A stretch of DNA of 64,000 nt from Nocardiopsis alba DSM 43377 (GCF_000341225.1 NZ_ANAC01000015.1:117589-181588), one strand, 5' to 3'. Counted from the stretch's first letter, positions 27,275 through 36,296 are shown. Translations and numbers: made by a program. Notes: a model not told the origin generated them from the sequence alone.

Positions 27275-27778
27275 TCACGGCTCGACCCTCTTCGAGGCCG
27301 GCAGGAAGAAGGAGACCACCGAGAGGGCGAGACAGAGATGGGCCGCCACTCCCAGAGGGATCAGTCGCAGCAGTGGAGCCCCCGCGGTCAGGAAGAACCA
27401 GGCCCCGAAAAAAAGAAGGGGGACGTTCAGCACCCATAGACCGATGACGAACGCGCGAGCATAGCGTTCGGCCTCCGGGAACCTCCTCCCCACCCACCCC
27501 GATGAGAGTCCTATCCAACAGGCCGCCATCTGCCAGAAGGCCAGAATGGCCAGCCAGACATGAGCGCCGCTCCCATAAGAGCCCAGCCCGTACTTGTGAT
27601 CGAGCGCCAGTATCCCGAACACGGCGAACAGGGCCGGGGCCATGAGAGCGGTGACCAGGGAGAACACGTTCATGTCACCGCGGGTGGGGGGCATGGGTGG
27701 AAACGCCACAACCCATTCGGCCCAGGTCGACCTCGCCTGGGAGATCGTTCGCCTGGCACCTCCTTCGTCACGCGCCAC
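27275..27778 (-). CDS. Membrane protein of unknown function, four membrane segments
   Basis: 167 residues. Hydrophobic stretches near 40-60 (FSLVTALMAPALFAVFGILAL), 75-95, 110-130 and 135-158. The GTG at 27778 has GAGGGGAG about 7 bases upstream; an ATG at 27673 is possible. Similar in size and layout to the previous gene but no clear sequence match. Function unknown. Confidence 0.6.
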   Translation of the reverse strand: MARDEGGARRTISQARSTWAEWVVAFPPMPPTRGDMNVFSLVTALMAPALFAVFGILALDHKYGLGSYGSGAHVWLAILAFWQMAACWIGLSSGWVGRRFPEAERYARAFVIGLWVLNVPLLFFGAWFFLTAGAPLLRLIPLGVAAHLCLALSVVSFFLPASKRVEP

Positions 27779-27835
27779 GGTCGGCTCCCCTCATCTCTGC
27801 CGCTCTCCCACATTCACCACGACGATCTCCTCGGT

Positions 27836-27944
27836 TCAATATCTGTAGAGCTCCCAGAAGGAGAGCGCGAGCACGGAGAGGAGCACCAACAAGACCACCA
27901 GGCGTTCCGCCGGCTTGATCTTTCTTCCCCTTAAACATACTCAT
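27836..27944 (-). pseudogene. Possible frameshifted remnant of a one-segment membrane protein
   Basis: On the minus strand an ATG at 27944 opens MSMFKGKK. The neighbouring frame then reads KIKPAERL, a leucine/valine-rich membrane segment and ends ELYRY, stop at 27836. Joining them needs one base change in the AAGAAAGATC stretch. It may be a decayed small gene or chance. The rest of the 345-base gap 27779-28123 shows no credible gene; base composition starts to become AT-richer here. Confidence 0.25.
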
Positions 27945-28123
27945 CAAGGCGCAGGAGGCCGACTTCCCCCAGGCGAATTCTGGAATCCTCCAAGTTCAAT
28001 ACCCCTAGATCCCAAGAGGCCCCCGACGCCCTCCCCATGGGCTACTACAGGAACTCGACATCGCCCTCGCGGCCAGCAATCCAACCGCAACCGAGCCGCC
28101 GTCACACCAGCACCCAACACAGA

Positions 28124-28669
28124 TCACCAGTGAACAACAAACCCACTCAAGAACCAGTAATAGACAAAAGATGCAATCCAAATCACCGGCACATACAAGA
28201 TATTCAAATGCAAGGAAGTCGATCTATCGCCATCACTCTTTACAGCATCGGACCTACAGACTTCTTCGATCCTCCCGGCAGCCCGAGAAGCACTGGGACT
28301 TCCAAAAATAGAGGAAATAATGGAACCCCGAAAAGCCGAGACATCCAATATATCACCATTCTTCAACTCAATCAGAAGCGCCCCTCCGCCGACCCAGGCT
28401 CGATCAATTCGACCAGCCCCTATACGAGTCTTTGTCCAATATCCACGCAACACCACTTCGCCATCCTCCAAGGAAACATTCCTCCAGAACACCACCTTCA
28501 ACTCAACCCAGACAAAGAAGGCGAAAATATTCGCCATAACAAGGATCCCTGAAACCCCGAAGCCCTCACCGATCACAGCCAAGGAGAAAAGGAGCCAGAC
28601 AAGGAATGTCACAACCGCCCCGAGAAGTAGCGTTCCGACACTCCGAAAAACCTCTCTTCCCTCAGCCAA
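28124..28669 (-). CDS. Membrane protein with PH-like domain, AT-rich gene
   Basis: 181 residues. Two membrane segments near residues 12-32 and 38-58 are followed by a beta-rich stretch with a PH-like pattern (ELKVVFWRNVSLEDGEVVLRGYW to LKNGDILDVSAFRGS, about 55-115). A third membrane segment sits near the end (ILYVPVIWIASFVYYWFL). Bacterial PH-domain membrane proteins often have this layout. The gene is clearly AT-richer than its neighbours and uses A/T-ending codons, a sign of transfer. TTG start after AGGAA, 2 bases beyond the preceding stop. It has the same layout as the gene at 29361-29939. Confidence 0.6.
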   Translation of the reverse strand: MAEGREVFRSVGTLLLGAVVTFLVWLLFSLAVIGEGFGVSGILVMANIFAFFVWVELKVVFWRNVSLEDGEVVLRGYWTKTRIGAGRIDRAWVGGGALLIELKNGDILDVSAFRGSIISSIFGSPSASRAAGRIEEVCRSDAVKSDGDRSTSLHLNILYVPVIWIASFVYYWFLSGFVVHW

Positions 28670-28671
28670 AT

Positions 28672-29238
28672 CTAGTTCCTCGCAAACGGGTTCCCATACG
28701 GAACAGGACCCCCAAATGTAGCACCACTGGCGATATTAACAGCATAACCAGCAGAGGAAGCCCCCCAGTCCACTGCCCCTGAATTCATATCCCAACCTTG
28801 AAAAATCCCGCTTCTACGCTGAGGATTCCCCGACCTGGGATTATAATCCCACCTTTGAACACCAGTCCGCACCGTAGGCCTAGAGCCCATTGACCTCAAA
28901 GCTCCACTCCATGTCCCAGAGGCCAGACGGCCGACACTCAGAGCAGCTCCCCCTCCCATACCCAACATCAGGACACTCCACCCGTGCCCTCTGACATATC
29001 TATTCGTGCTGAAGAACTTACTGGAGGAACCCTTATAGGAGGTCTGCGTGATCTTTCGCCACCCAGTGTTCGGGCGGTAGTTCCAGGTTTGGACGTGACT
29101 CTTCCCGCCCTTCTTGTAGTGAACGTTGGTGTTACCACCGATCTCTATGCAGATGCCATCGGCCGGGGTACACGCGGATAGACCAGATCCGTCCCAGTAC
29201 GCCGCCGGGCTGTTGTTGGTGTGGGCGTAGCCGTCCAT
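28672..29238 (-). CDS. Unrecognised protein in the AT-rich mini-island
   Basis: 188 residues from the ATG at 29238; the open frame continues upstream without a start that I trust, so the N-terminus may be longer or truncated. Contains two cysteines near residue 22 and 29, a basic aromatic stretch (VHYKKGGKSHVQTWNYRPN, about 38-56), a glycine-rich hydrophobic segment near 83-95, and a C-terminus rich in G, S and N ending NPFARN. The composition shifts from GC-rich to AT-rich near its start, as seen in genes with exchanged C-terminal modules. It lies between two PH-like membrane proteins. No function assigned. Confidence 0.45.
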   Translation of the reverse strand: MDGYAHTNNSPAAYWDGSGLSACTPADGICIEIGGNTNVHYKKGGKSHVQTWNYRPNTGWRKITQTSYKGSSSKFFSTNRYVRGHGWSVLMLGMGGGAALSVGRLASGTWSGALRSMGSRPTVRTGVQRWDYNPRSGNPQRRSGIFQGWDMNSGAVDWGASSAGYAVNIASGATFGGPVPYGNPFARN

Positions 29239-29360
29239 GGACTGGGCATCTACGCCTCCCGGTTCGCATTCGCCGGAGCGTTCAAGCGGGAGTTCGGCGC
29301 CCCACCGGCCCGTTATCGGGAAGAGGAAAACGAGGACACCTCCCCCGACTCGCCCGCCGC

Positions 29361-29939
29361 TCAGACGAATATCACGTAGCCGAGAAGAAAGAGCAGGAAG
29401 TACGAGGCCAGAATGACGAGGAATGTGGAAAGACCCCATCGATAACACTCTTCGGCGTGGGCGTCGTCCGTCTCGGGGAAACGGATCGACCTCTCAGCGA
29501 TCTCCCGTTCGAGTGCCCTCGCCACACCTCTGAAGTTCCGGTACCCCAGGATCAGGGACATGAGGGAGTCGGGAAAGGCGATGCACTTGATCGAGTGCCC
29601 TCCCCGTAGCGAAAGGGATATGCCTCCCACCCAGTGCACGCCGGTGACCACGAAGGCGGGGAACTCCACCTCCCTCGCGAAGTTCCGCACGATCACGTTC
29701 TGACCGCGCATCCTCACCCCGGTCAGCACACCGAGCATCGACCAGAGCCACGCCAGCGTGGAAGAGGAGACGAAGACCAACAGGAGGATCGGAACATCGG
29801 CCCATTCCATCCGCCCCGAGTCCCCGGTCCCACCACCGATGGCGAAACATCCGAACCCGCACATCGCGTATATCAGCCACGCGACGGTGGCCGAGGTCCA
29901 TCTTTTGAAGCGCACTCTTTCTCGCCCGGGCTCAGGCAT
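29361..29939 (-). CDS. Membrane protein with PH-like domain
   Basis: 192 residues. Two membrane segments near 15-37 and 48-72, a beta-rich PH-like central part (VRMRGQNVIVRNFAREVEFPAFVVTGVHWVGG to GGHSIKCIAFPDS, about 75-130), then a helical stretch and a final membrane segment (STFLVILASYFLLFLLGYVIFV). GC-rich, unlike the similar protein at 28124-28669. The ATG at 29939 is the first good start. Function unknown; such proteins can be immunity or membrane-stress factors. Confidence 0.6.
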   Translation of the reverse strand: MPEPGRERVRFKRWTSATVAWLIYAMCGFGCFAIGGGTGDSGRMEWADVPILLLVFVSSSTLAWLWSMLGVLTGVRMRGQNVIVRNFAREVEFPAFVVTGVHWVGGISLSLRGGHSIKCIAFPDSLMSLILGYRNFRGVARALEREIAERSIRFPETDDAHAEECYRWGLSTFLVILASYFLLFLLGYVIFV

Positions 29940-30127
29940 GGGGGCTTCCGATGACGATGAGACCCGGCGGGAACGGGTCGGTCAGGGGCACGAGGGTCGC
30001 GGGAAATGGGGAACGGTGCATGGGGGATGCCTGTTCGGGATCGTGGGGATGTGAGGGACCGGGGTGGAAGGTTCGCCTCCGGTTTCGGAACAGGATATGA
30101 GACGCCCGCGCGAACCGGCACGGGTCC

Positions 30128-30161
30128 GGGCCTCGGGCGCTCACAGGAGAGCCCGGGGCCC
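30128..30161 (-). terminator. Hairpin after the 30166-30597 gene
   Basis: Arms GGGCCTCGGGC and GCCCGGGGCCC pair with one mismatch around a 12-base loop, 4 bases beyond the stop codon of the minus-strand gene. The remaining gap 29940-30127 shows nothing else. Confidence 0.65.
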
Positions 30162-30165
30162 ACCC

Positions 30166-30597
30166 CTACGGGCGGGGCCTGCGGGTGCTCAGGGTGAGGG
30201 CGGTGAAGGCCACCGCGCAGGCCAGGGCGTAGGGTCCCGGGCCGAGGAAGAGGGAGAGCGGGGCGGCTCCGAAGGCCAGGGGCGCGAGCCCGAAGAGGGC
30301 GAGAGCCGCCGTGAGGACGGCGATCGCCCCGCAGGTCCACCGGGGCACAGAGGTACCTGCCCGGCGGGGGTCGATGAGCGTCAAGGGCACGGCCGCGATG
30401 GCCAGGGCGATGAGGACGGGGGCGAGCATCCAGGCCAGGTAGCCGGGTGTGGGGTTCCGGGCCTCGCTCAGCAGGAGGCCCCCGGTGACCGTCAGGTGTG
30501 CCGCGCCCAGGAGCAGTCCGGTACCGGAGGCCGCGTACGCGAGCCACACGGGAGGCGTGGTCCTCGTGATCGGTTCGTGCGACCGTTCGGTGTCCAT
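30166..30597 (-). CDS. Small membrane protein, four membrane segments
   Basis: 143 residues. Hydrophobic segments near residues 17-38, 48-70, 85-105 and 112-135, and a basic tail RRPRP. ATG at 30597 after GAGGGAGC. It lies 95 bases downstream of the secreted hydrolase gene on the same strand. No family recognised. Confidence 0.55.
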   Translation of the reverse strand: MDTERSHEPITRTTPPVWLAYAASGTGLLLGAAHLTVTGGLLLSEARNPTPGYLAWMLAPVLIALAIAAVPLTLIDPRRAGTSVPRWTCGAIAVLTAALALFGLAPLAFGAAPLSLFLGPGPYALACAVAFTALTLSTRRPRP

Positions 30598-30692
30598 GCC
30601 GCGCTCCCTCGTTCGGTGTCGTCCTTCTCCGATTCTCGCTCGTCCGGTGCTCCCGCCCCGTGGGAGGGGCCATCGGTACTCGGGAGGGAGGC

Positions 30693-32270
30693 TCAGGAAC
30701 CCGTGGGGCAGACGGTGCCCTCCTCGGGGAGTTCGCCCCGGAGGAGGTAGGCGTCGACGGCCTCGTTCACGCAGGGGTGGCCCTTGGCGTAGGCGGTGTG
30801 GCCGCCGCCCTCGTAGGTGAGCAGGGTCGCCGTGGCCAGCCGGTCGGCCATCTCCCTCGCCCACGTGTACGGGGTCGCCGGGTCGCCCAGGGTTCCCACG
30901 ACCAGGATCGGCGGGGCCATCGGCGCGGTGACCCCGATGGGGGCGATCTCGGTGTCGGGCCAGTAGGCGCAGGGCAGTTTGCGCCAGACCTCGTCGCCGC
31001 CGAAGAGCGGGGAGAGGCGGGTGGCCCGGATCGCGCCCTCCTGGTAGTCGCGCACGTCGGTCGGGGCGGCGTGGTCGGCGCATCGGACGGCGAGGTGGGC
31101 CGATTCCTCCATCCCCGGGGTCTCGTCACCGCCCCGGCGCAGCAGGCCGAGCAGGTAGTCGTGGACGAAGTCGTCGCGTTCGCCCTCGGCCAGTCGGGCG
31201 AGCAGGCCCGCGGTGTCGTACCAGAGCGTCTCGGTGTAGAGGGCGCCGCGCAGCAGGTCGAGGAACCCGTCCCGGTCCAGGGTGCGGTCCGCGACGTGGA
31301 GGGGTTCGGCGTCGATGCCGTCCAGGATCCCCTCCATCTCCCGGAGGGCGGAGTCGGTGCCGGTGAAGGGGCACGGTTCGGCCCGGTCCAGGCAGAAGGC
31401 GACGAAGGCCTCCCAGGAGGTCTGGAGTCCGCCGGTCTGTTCGACCGCCTCGGAGACGACGTCGCGTTCGGTCTGGACGGCGCCGTCCAGGACCAGGGCG
31501 CGGGTGTTCTCCGGGTACATCTCGGCGTACAGGGCGCCGATGTAGGTGCCGTAGGAGAAGCCCACGTAGTTCAGTCGTTCGTCGCCCAGGGCGTCGCGCA
31601 TGATGTCGAGGTCGCGGACGACGTTGACGGTGCCCATGGTGGCGAGGAAGTCGGCGCCGGCCTCCTTCTCGCAGGCGGCGGCCAGTGCGTGGGCGCTCTT
31701 CTCCATGTCGGTGAGGAGGTCGCCTTCCACCTCGGCGGCGCCGATCCGGTCCGCTTCGGACAGGGGGCGGTCCATGACGCGCAGGAGGGGGCAGGAGAAC
31801 CCTTCGCTGTCGCCGACGCCGCGCGGGTCGAAGGAGACCAGGTCGAAGGAGTCTCGGATCTCCCGCCCCAGGGGCAGGGAGCCGGCGAGGAAGGTGTCGA
31901 CGCCGGAGACCCCGGGGCCGCCGAACTCGAAGAGCAGGGAGCCCCGACGTCCGTCGGCCGGCCCCTGGGCGGGGTGGCGGACGAGCGCCAGGTCCAGGGT
32001 CCGGCCTTCGGGGTCGCCGTGGTCCATGGGGACGGTGACCGTCCCGCATTCCAGACGGCGGAGCCAGTCGGGATCGCCTTCGACGGTCTCGGTGGCGGCG
32101 AGTTCCTCGGGGGGCAGGCACGGTTCCCAGGCGATGCTCTGTCCGTGGAAGGGGTGGTCCCCGCCGACGTCGGCGTGGGCCGTGATCGACGTGGCGACCA
32201 CGACCACCGCCAGGGCTCCGAGCCCGAACGCCCCCGTCTTCATAACGCGCACCCGCACAACCGACCTCAT
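30693..32270 (-). CDS. Secreted alpha/beta hydrolase with TAP-like C-terminal domain
   Basis: 525 residues. Sec signal with VRVRVMKTGAFGLGALAVVVV, cleavage near residue 34. Alpha/beta hydrolase fold with oxyanion region LFEFGGPGVSGVD, SFDPRGVGDSEGF, the nucleophile elbow GFSYGTYIG near 260-270 and the TAP-like C-terminal domain containing PPILVVGTLGDPATPYTWA and GGGHTAYAKGHPCVN with the catalytic histidine. Family members are tripeptidyl aminopeptidases (SlpD/SlpE, Tap) of actinomycetes. ATG at 32270 chosen; GTG 32297 and ATG 32243 are alternatives. Paralogue of the next gene. Confidence 0.9.
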   Translation of the reverse strand: MRSVVRVRVMKTGAFGLGALAVVVVATSITAHADVGGDHPFHGQSIAWEPCLPPEELAATETVEGDPDWLRRLECGTVTVPMDHGDPEGRTLDLALVRHPAQGPADGRRGSLLFEFGGPGVSGVDTFLAGSLPLGREIRDSFDLVSFDPRGVGDSEGFSCPLLRVMDRPLSEADRIGAAEVEGDLLTDMEKSAHALAAACEKEAGADFLATMGTVNVVRDLDIMRDALGDERLNYVGFSYGTYIGALYAEMYPENTRALVLDGAVQTERDVVSEAVEQTGGLQTSWEAFVAFCLDRAEPCPFTGTDSALREMEGILDGIDAEPLHVADRTLDRDGFLDLLRGALYTETLWYDTAGLLARLAEGERDDFVHDYLLGLLRRGGDETPGMEESAHLAVRCADHAAPTDVRDYQEGAIRATRLSPLFGGDEVWRKLPCAYWPDTEIAPIGVTAPMAPPILVVGTLGDPATPYTWAREMADRLATATLLTYEGGGHTAYAKGHPCVNEAVDAYLLRGELPEEGTVCPTGS

Positions 32271-32381
32271 CCGTGACCCCCGACGACCGAGATTCACATA
32301 CTCTGAGTGATCGTCGAGACACGCATGGCGAACATGCCGACAGGCGGGTCAATAGTCCGTTCTGGTGTGTTTTACCCGGGT

Positions 32382-32404
32382 GGGAGAGGGTCGTGCCCTC
32401 TCCC
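32382..32404 (-). terminator. Hairpin after the second alpha/beta hydrolase gene
   Basis: GGGAGAGGG and CCCTCTCCC pair perfectly around TCGTG, about 11 bases beyond the stop codon at 32415. Confidence 0.75.
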
Positions 32405-32414
32405 TAGCGGGTCC

Positions 32415-34001
32415 TCACCACTCCCAGGCGGGGCAGGACAGCCCCTCCTCGGGCATCTCGCCCGTCAGCAGGTAGGAGTCCACCGCCGGGTCCACGCACG
32501 GGTCACCGTAGGCGTAGGCGGTGTGGCCCGTGCCCTCGTAGGTGAGCAGGACCGCGGAGTCCAGCTGCCCGGCCAGCTCCTCGGCCCAGGTGTAGGGGGT
32601 GGCGGGGTCGCCCAGGGTGCCGACCACGACGATCGGCGGGGCGTCGGGCGCGGTGAAGCCGCTCGGCGCCTCCTCGGTGTCGGGCCAGTAGGCGCAGGGG
32701 AGCTGCTCCCAGACCAGGTCGGAGCCGAAGAGCGGGGAGTCCACGGCCGCCTCCTGCGCGGCGCGACGGTAGGCGTCGGCGTCGGTGGGGTCGGTCCGGT
32801 CGGCGCAGTTGATCGCCGTCAGCGCCGCCTCCTCGTCCGCCCACGTCATGCCGGGCTTGTCCGACCAGTCGTCGGATTCCTCCTCGTACTCGGCGAACGT
32901 GTCGTCGTAGAGGACGTCGAGGTACTCGCCCGCCCCCTGAGTGTCCTCGTCCAGAGCGGTCAGGGTGGCGGCCAGCAGGTCACCGGAGTTCTCGTAGTAG
33001 AGCTGCTGGGAGATCATCGACATCAGGGTCGCCCCGTCCACCTCGACGTCCCGCGCCATGGGCGGGTCGGCGTCGAGGTCCTCCAGCAGGTCCGCCATCC
33101 ACCCTTCGGAGGCGGCCGGATCGGAGAAGGGGCACTCGCCCGCGGCGGAGCAGTCCTCGACGAACAGGTCCCAGGCGTACTGGAAGCCCTCGGCCTGGTC
33201 GACGGCGACCTCGACGTTGGGACGCTCGGTCTCCACCGCCCCGTCCAGGACCAGGGCGCGGGTGTTCTCCGGGTACATCTCGGCGTACAGGGCACCGATG
33301 TAGGTGCCATAGGAGAAGCCCACGTAGCTCAGCCGCTCGTCGCCCAGCGCCTCACGGATCAGGTCCAGGTCGCGCACCACGTTCACCGTGCCGATCGCGG
33401 CGAGGAAGTCCTCCCCCACCTCTTCGGCGCAGTCGTCGGCGTAGGCGCGGGCGGCCTCCTCCAGAGCGCCCAGCTCGGCGTCGCTCACCCGGGTCGGGTC
33501 CTCGACCGCGCTACGCGCCTCGTCGAGGGCGAACCAGTCTCCGCAGGCGAAGCCGCCGCTGTCACCGACACCGCGCGGGTCGAAGGAGACCAGGTCGAAG
33601 GCGGAGAGGATCGGGTCGTCGAACATGGGGAAGTCCAGCAGGTCCACCCCGGTCTCGCCCGGCCCGCCCGGGTTCAGCACGAGGGAGCCGATCCGGTCCT
33701 CGTCCGCCCCCTCGGCGGGGCGTCGGACCATGGCGAGCCCGATGGTCCCCTGACCGGGATCGGCGTGGTCGAGGGGGACGTCGAGGGTCCCGCACTCCAG
33801 CGTCTCCAGCCATTCGGGGTCGCCGTCCCACTCGGGGGCCTCGGCCAACTCCTCCTCGTTCTTGCAGGGCTCCCAGTCGATGGTGCCCAAGGCGAAGTCG
33901 GCGGGCCCGCCGTCCTCCTCCGGAGCGGCACTCGGCGGGGCGCATCCCGCCAGGAGCAGTGTGGCGACACCGCCCAGGACCATGACACCCGTGAAACGCA
34001 C
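32415..34001 (-). CDS. Lipoprotein alpha/beta hydrolase with TAP-like C-terminal domain
   Basis: 528 residues. Lipoprotein signal VRFTGVMVLGGVATLLLAGC with lipobox cysteine near residue 20. Then the same order of motifs as its neighbour: LVLNPGGPGETGVD, SFDPRGVGDSGGF, nucleophile GFSYGTYIG, PPIVVVGTLGDPATPYTWA and GTGHTAYAYGDPCVD. Likely a surface-anchored peptidase. GTG at 34001 behind GGAAGAGGAATCGAGAA. A stretch of near-identical DNA around the nucleophile (about 33246-33320) is shared with the other hydrolase gene. Confidence 0.9.
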   Translation of the reverse strand: MRFTGVMVLGGVATLLLAGCAPPSAAPEEDGGPADFALGTIDWEPCKNEEELAEAPEWDGDPEWLETLECGTLDVPLDHADPGQGTIGLAMVRRPAEGADEDRIGSLVLNPGGPGETGVDLLDFPMFDDPILSAFDLVSFDPRGVGDSGGFACGDWFALDEARSAVEDPTRVSDAELGALEEAARAYADDCAEEVGEDFLAAIGTVNVVRDLDLIREALGDERLSYVGFSYGTYIGALYAEMYPENTRALVLDGAVETERPNVEVAVDQAEGFQYAWDLFVEDCSAAGECPFSDPAASEGWMADLLEDLDADPPMARDVEVDGATLMSMISQQLYYENSGDLLAATLTALDEDTQGAGEYLDVLYDDTFAEYEEESDDWSDKPGMTWADEEAALTAINCADRTDPTDADAYRRAAQEAAVDSPLFGSDLVWEQLPCAYWPDTEEAPSGFTAPDAPPIVVVGTLGDPATPYTWAEELAGQLDSAVLLTYEGTGHTAYAYGDPCVDPAVDSYLLTGEMPEEGLSCPAWEW

Positions 34002-34196
34002 GTTCTCGATTCCTCTTCCGCTCTCGCGCCGTCCGCGCGGCCCCCGTGTTCCGAGAGCCGCGCACCGGTGCTCCGGTGACGCGCGGGGAATGAGACGTTC
34101 CACCCCCTTCGGAGGTTGCGTTCCCGGTATGGGAGGAAGAGCACGTTCGGTGGTGAAACCGTCGAAGGGAGATCCGCCGATAGACCCGTGCCCTGT

Positions 34197-36296
34197 TCAG
34201 AGCCCTCCGACGTCGGTGCCGAGCAGGGCGGGCGGCGCCGCCGGATCGACCTCCACCACCATGGGCCGGTGGGGGTCCCCGAAGCGGATCCCCTCGTTCG
34301 CGGTCTCCCCCGTCGGGCCCTGCGCGATCCAGTCCACCAGCTCCCCCGCCCTGGTCACGTCACGGCCGGGCCGTGTCAGCGCCAGGAGCGTTCCGGCCAC
34401 GTCGCAGCGGACCGCCAGGTGCGTGGTCGCGGCGAACACGCTCTGCGCCCAGCCTCCCGGGCTCACCGCGCGGAGCGGCCCTTCGGGGGTGCGGCGCCGT
34501 CTCCATCCGGGGGCGGCCAGACCCACCACGCGATCGTCGAAGGCCAGGGCCAGGCCGGGACGTTCACGGGCGGTGAGGAAGGCCTGTCCGTCGGCGAGGG
34601 AGGGGTCCCACCACACCCGGCACCCGGTGGAGGAGGCCTCGATCAGGGAGCGCGCCGCCAGGTCCAGCAACTCCACATCGACCTGGTCGAGCGCCGGCCC
34701 CCGCACCACGTCGCGCAGCGCCCCGTCGAGGGGTTCGTAACCGGACAGCACCAGCGACCAGTCCGGGCGGGCGCGTCCTCGAAGCTCCCGACGCCCGTGC
34801 TCCAGGCAGACCACGGCCCGTTCCCTGGCCAGTTGGTAGGTGGCGCAGGCTCCGGCCCCGCGCGCCGCCTCGGCCAGTCCCAGGCTCATCGCCTTGGTCC
34901 CGGTGGTGAAGTCGACGACGACCGGCCGGTCCCCGTCGCGTTCTCGGTCGATCCACGCGCCCACGCTCCGGGTCACCGCGGCGGGGTCGAACCCGTCCAC
35001 CGGGTCGGCGGCCAGCCGCACCCGATCACGGTAGCCCTCCGAACGCAGGGTCGCGTCGTCGGGCGCCTCCGCTCCGGGGTGTTCGACCGCGTACAGCGTG
35101 CGGGCCGCCGCCTCGCGCACCTTGGTGCGCAGGCTCTGCCGGGAGGGCAGGACCAGGGCCCGGGAGGGGCGGTGGGCGTGCAGGGCGGTCAGGGCGCCCA
35201 ACCGGCTGCCGCCCAGCGGGGTGACGAGCAGGGGCCCCTCCTCCGGTACGGGATGGCGCGGTCGTGAGGCCGGCGGTGTGGAGGACGTGCGCGGGTCCTC
35301 CGGATCGGTGGCCTCTCGGGGGCGAGGGGGGCTCTCGGGCAGGAAGGCACGGCGCAGGGCCTCGAACGTGGTCATCCTGGCCAGGAAGGCGTCCAGGTGC
35401 CAGACGTGGACGTTGCGGGCCGACAGGGCCGGGTTGTAGGCGGTGAGCCGTTCCCGCAGGTCGTCGACGGGCGGCCCCGCGTAGACGAAGAGGATCCGGG
35501 CGGCGCCGCCGAACACGCGGCGGGCCTTGGCCACGGTCCATCCGGCCCGGGCCACCACGTCCTCGGAGCGGCTCTTGACCTCCACGCACAGCACCCGGTG
35601 CCGGTGGCGGAAGAGGACGTCGAAGTCGGCGATGGAGCCGCCCGGCCGGTAGGGGTCGACGATCCGGCGGGATCCCAGTACCTCGGTGTCGTCGCGGCCG
35701 CGGGTCAGGCGGCGCAGGTGGGACAGGACGCGCCCCTCGGCGGAGATACCGTTCACCTCGCCTTCGGGGAGTCTCGGGTAGGCCTCGCGCAGGGCGTCCT
35801 CGCCGCCGCGCAGGTAGATCCGCACCGGCTCGGGGTCGCGCCGTTCCGCCCAGTGGGCGCCGTGGATCGCGGCCAGCGTGCTCAGGTCCGGACCGGGGGC
35901 CTCCCGTGACGAGGCGCCGTGCGGGTCGAGGTAGCGGCGCAACCCTCGGGATCCGGGAGGGAGCGAGCGTTCGTGGTGCAGGGCCGCGACCACGCTCATG
36001 ATCTTGGTCCCCCCGGTGTAGTCCAGGTACCAGGGGCGTCCGTCGAGTTCGCGGCGGATCCGTTCCAGGACCGCGGTGACGGCACGGGGGTCGTGCGGGT
36101 CCGGGCCCACGCTGAGCGCGCGCGCCGAACGGTCGTCGTGGAGGCGGTGGACCGCGTCGACGACGCGGTGGGCCACCGGCGAGGTGCCGTCGCTACAGAC
36201 CAGGAACAGCCGTTCCACGGGCAGCGTCGACGAGGCCAGGAGGGCCGGTGTGGGGTTCTGGCCCACGAGGACGATGGCGGCTCCGGGTCCGTCCAC
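34197..36296 (-). CDS. Can1-like CRISPR ancillary nuclease: two CARF domains, one active and one degenerate nuclease domain
   Basis: 699 residues. Domain 1 (about 1-110): CARF-like, LVGQNPTPALLASSTLPV at the start and TGGTK at 94-98. Domain 2 (about 175-300): PD-(D/E)xK nuclease with E187, D224/D226 and E239-V-K241. Domain 3 (about 353-490): second CARF with LLVTPLGGSRLGALTA and TTGTK at 464-468. Domain 4 (about 530-640): nuclease-like but without an ExK motif. This one-chain layout is known from Can1 of Thermus, which is activated by cyclic tetra-adenylate and nicks DNA. Here the intact nuclease is the first one. GTG at 36296 after GGGAGAGGAGAAC. Located at the edge of the type III locus; the expected ligand is cyclic oligoadenylate from Cas10. 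Confidence 0.85.
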   Translation of the reverse strand: MDGPGAAIVLVGQNPTPALLASSTLPVERLFLVCSDGTSPVAHRVVDAVHRLHDDRSARALSVGPDPHDPRAVTAVLERIRRELDGRPWYLDYTGGTKIMSVVAALHHERSLPPGSRGLRRYLDPHGASSREAPGPDLSTLAAIHGAHWAERRDPEPVRIYLRGGEDALREAYPRLPEGEVNGISAEGRVLSHLRRLTRGRDDTEVLGSRRIVDPYRPGGSIADFDVLFRHRHRVLCVEVKSRSEDVVARAGWTVAKARRVFGGAARILFVYAGPPVDDLRERLTAYNPALSARNVHVWHLDAFLARMTTFEALRRAFLPESPPRPREATDPEDPRTSSTPPASRPRHPVPEEGPLLVTPLGGSRLGALTALHAHRPSRALVLPSRQSLRTKVREAAARTLYAVEHPGAEAPDDATLRSEGYRDRVRLAADPVDGFDPAAVTRSVGAWIDRERDGDRPVVVDFTTGTKAMSLGLAEAARGAGACATYQLARERAVVCLEHGRRELRGRARPDWSLVLSGYEPLDGALRDVVRGPALDQVDVELLDLAARSLIEASSTGCRVWWDPSLADGQAFLTARERPGLALAFDDRVVGLAAPGWRRRRTPEGPLRAVSPGGWAQSVFAATTHLAVRCDVAGTLLALTRPGRDVTRAGELVDWIAQGPTGETANEGIRFGDPHRPMVVEVDPAAPPALLGTDVGGL

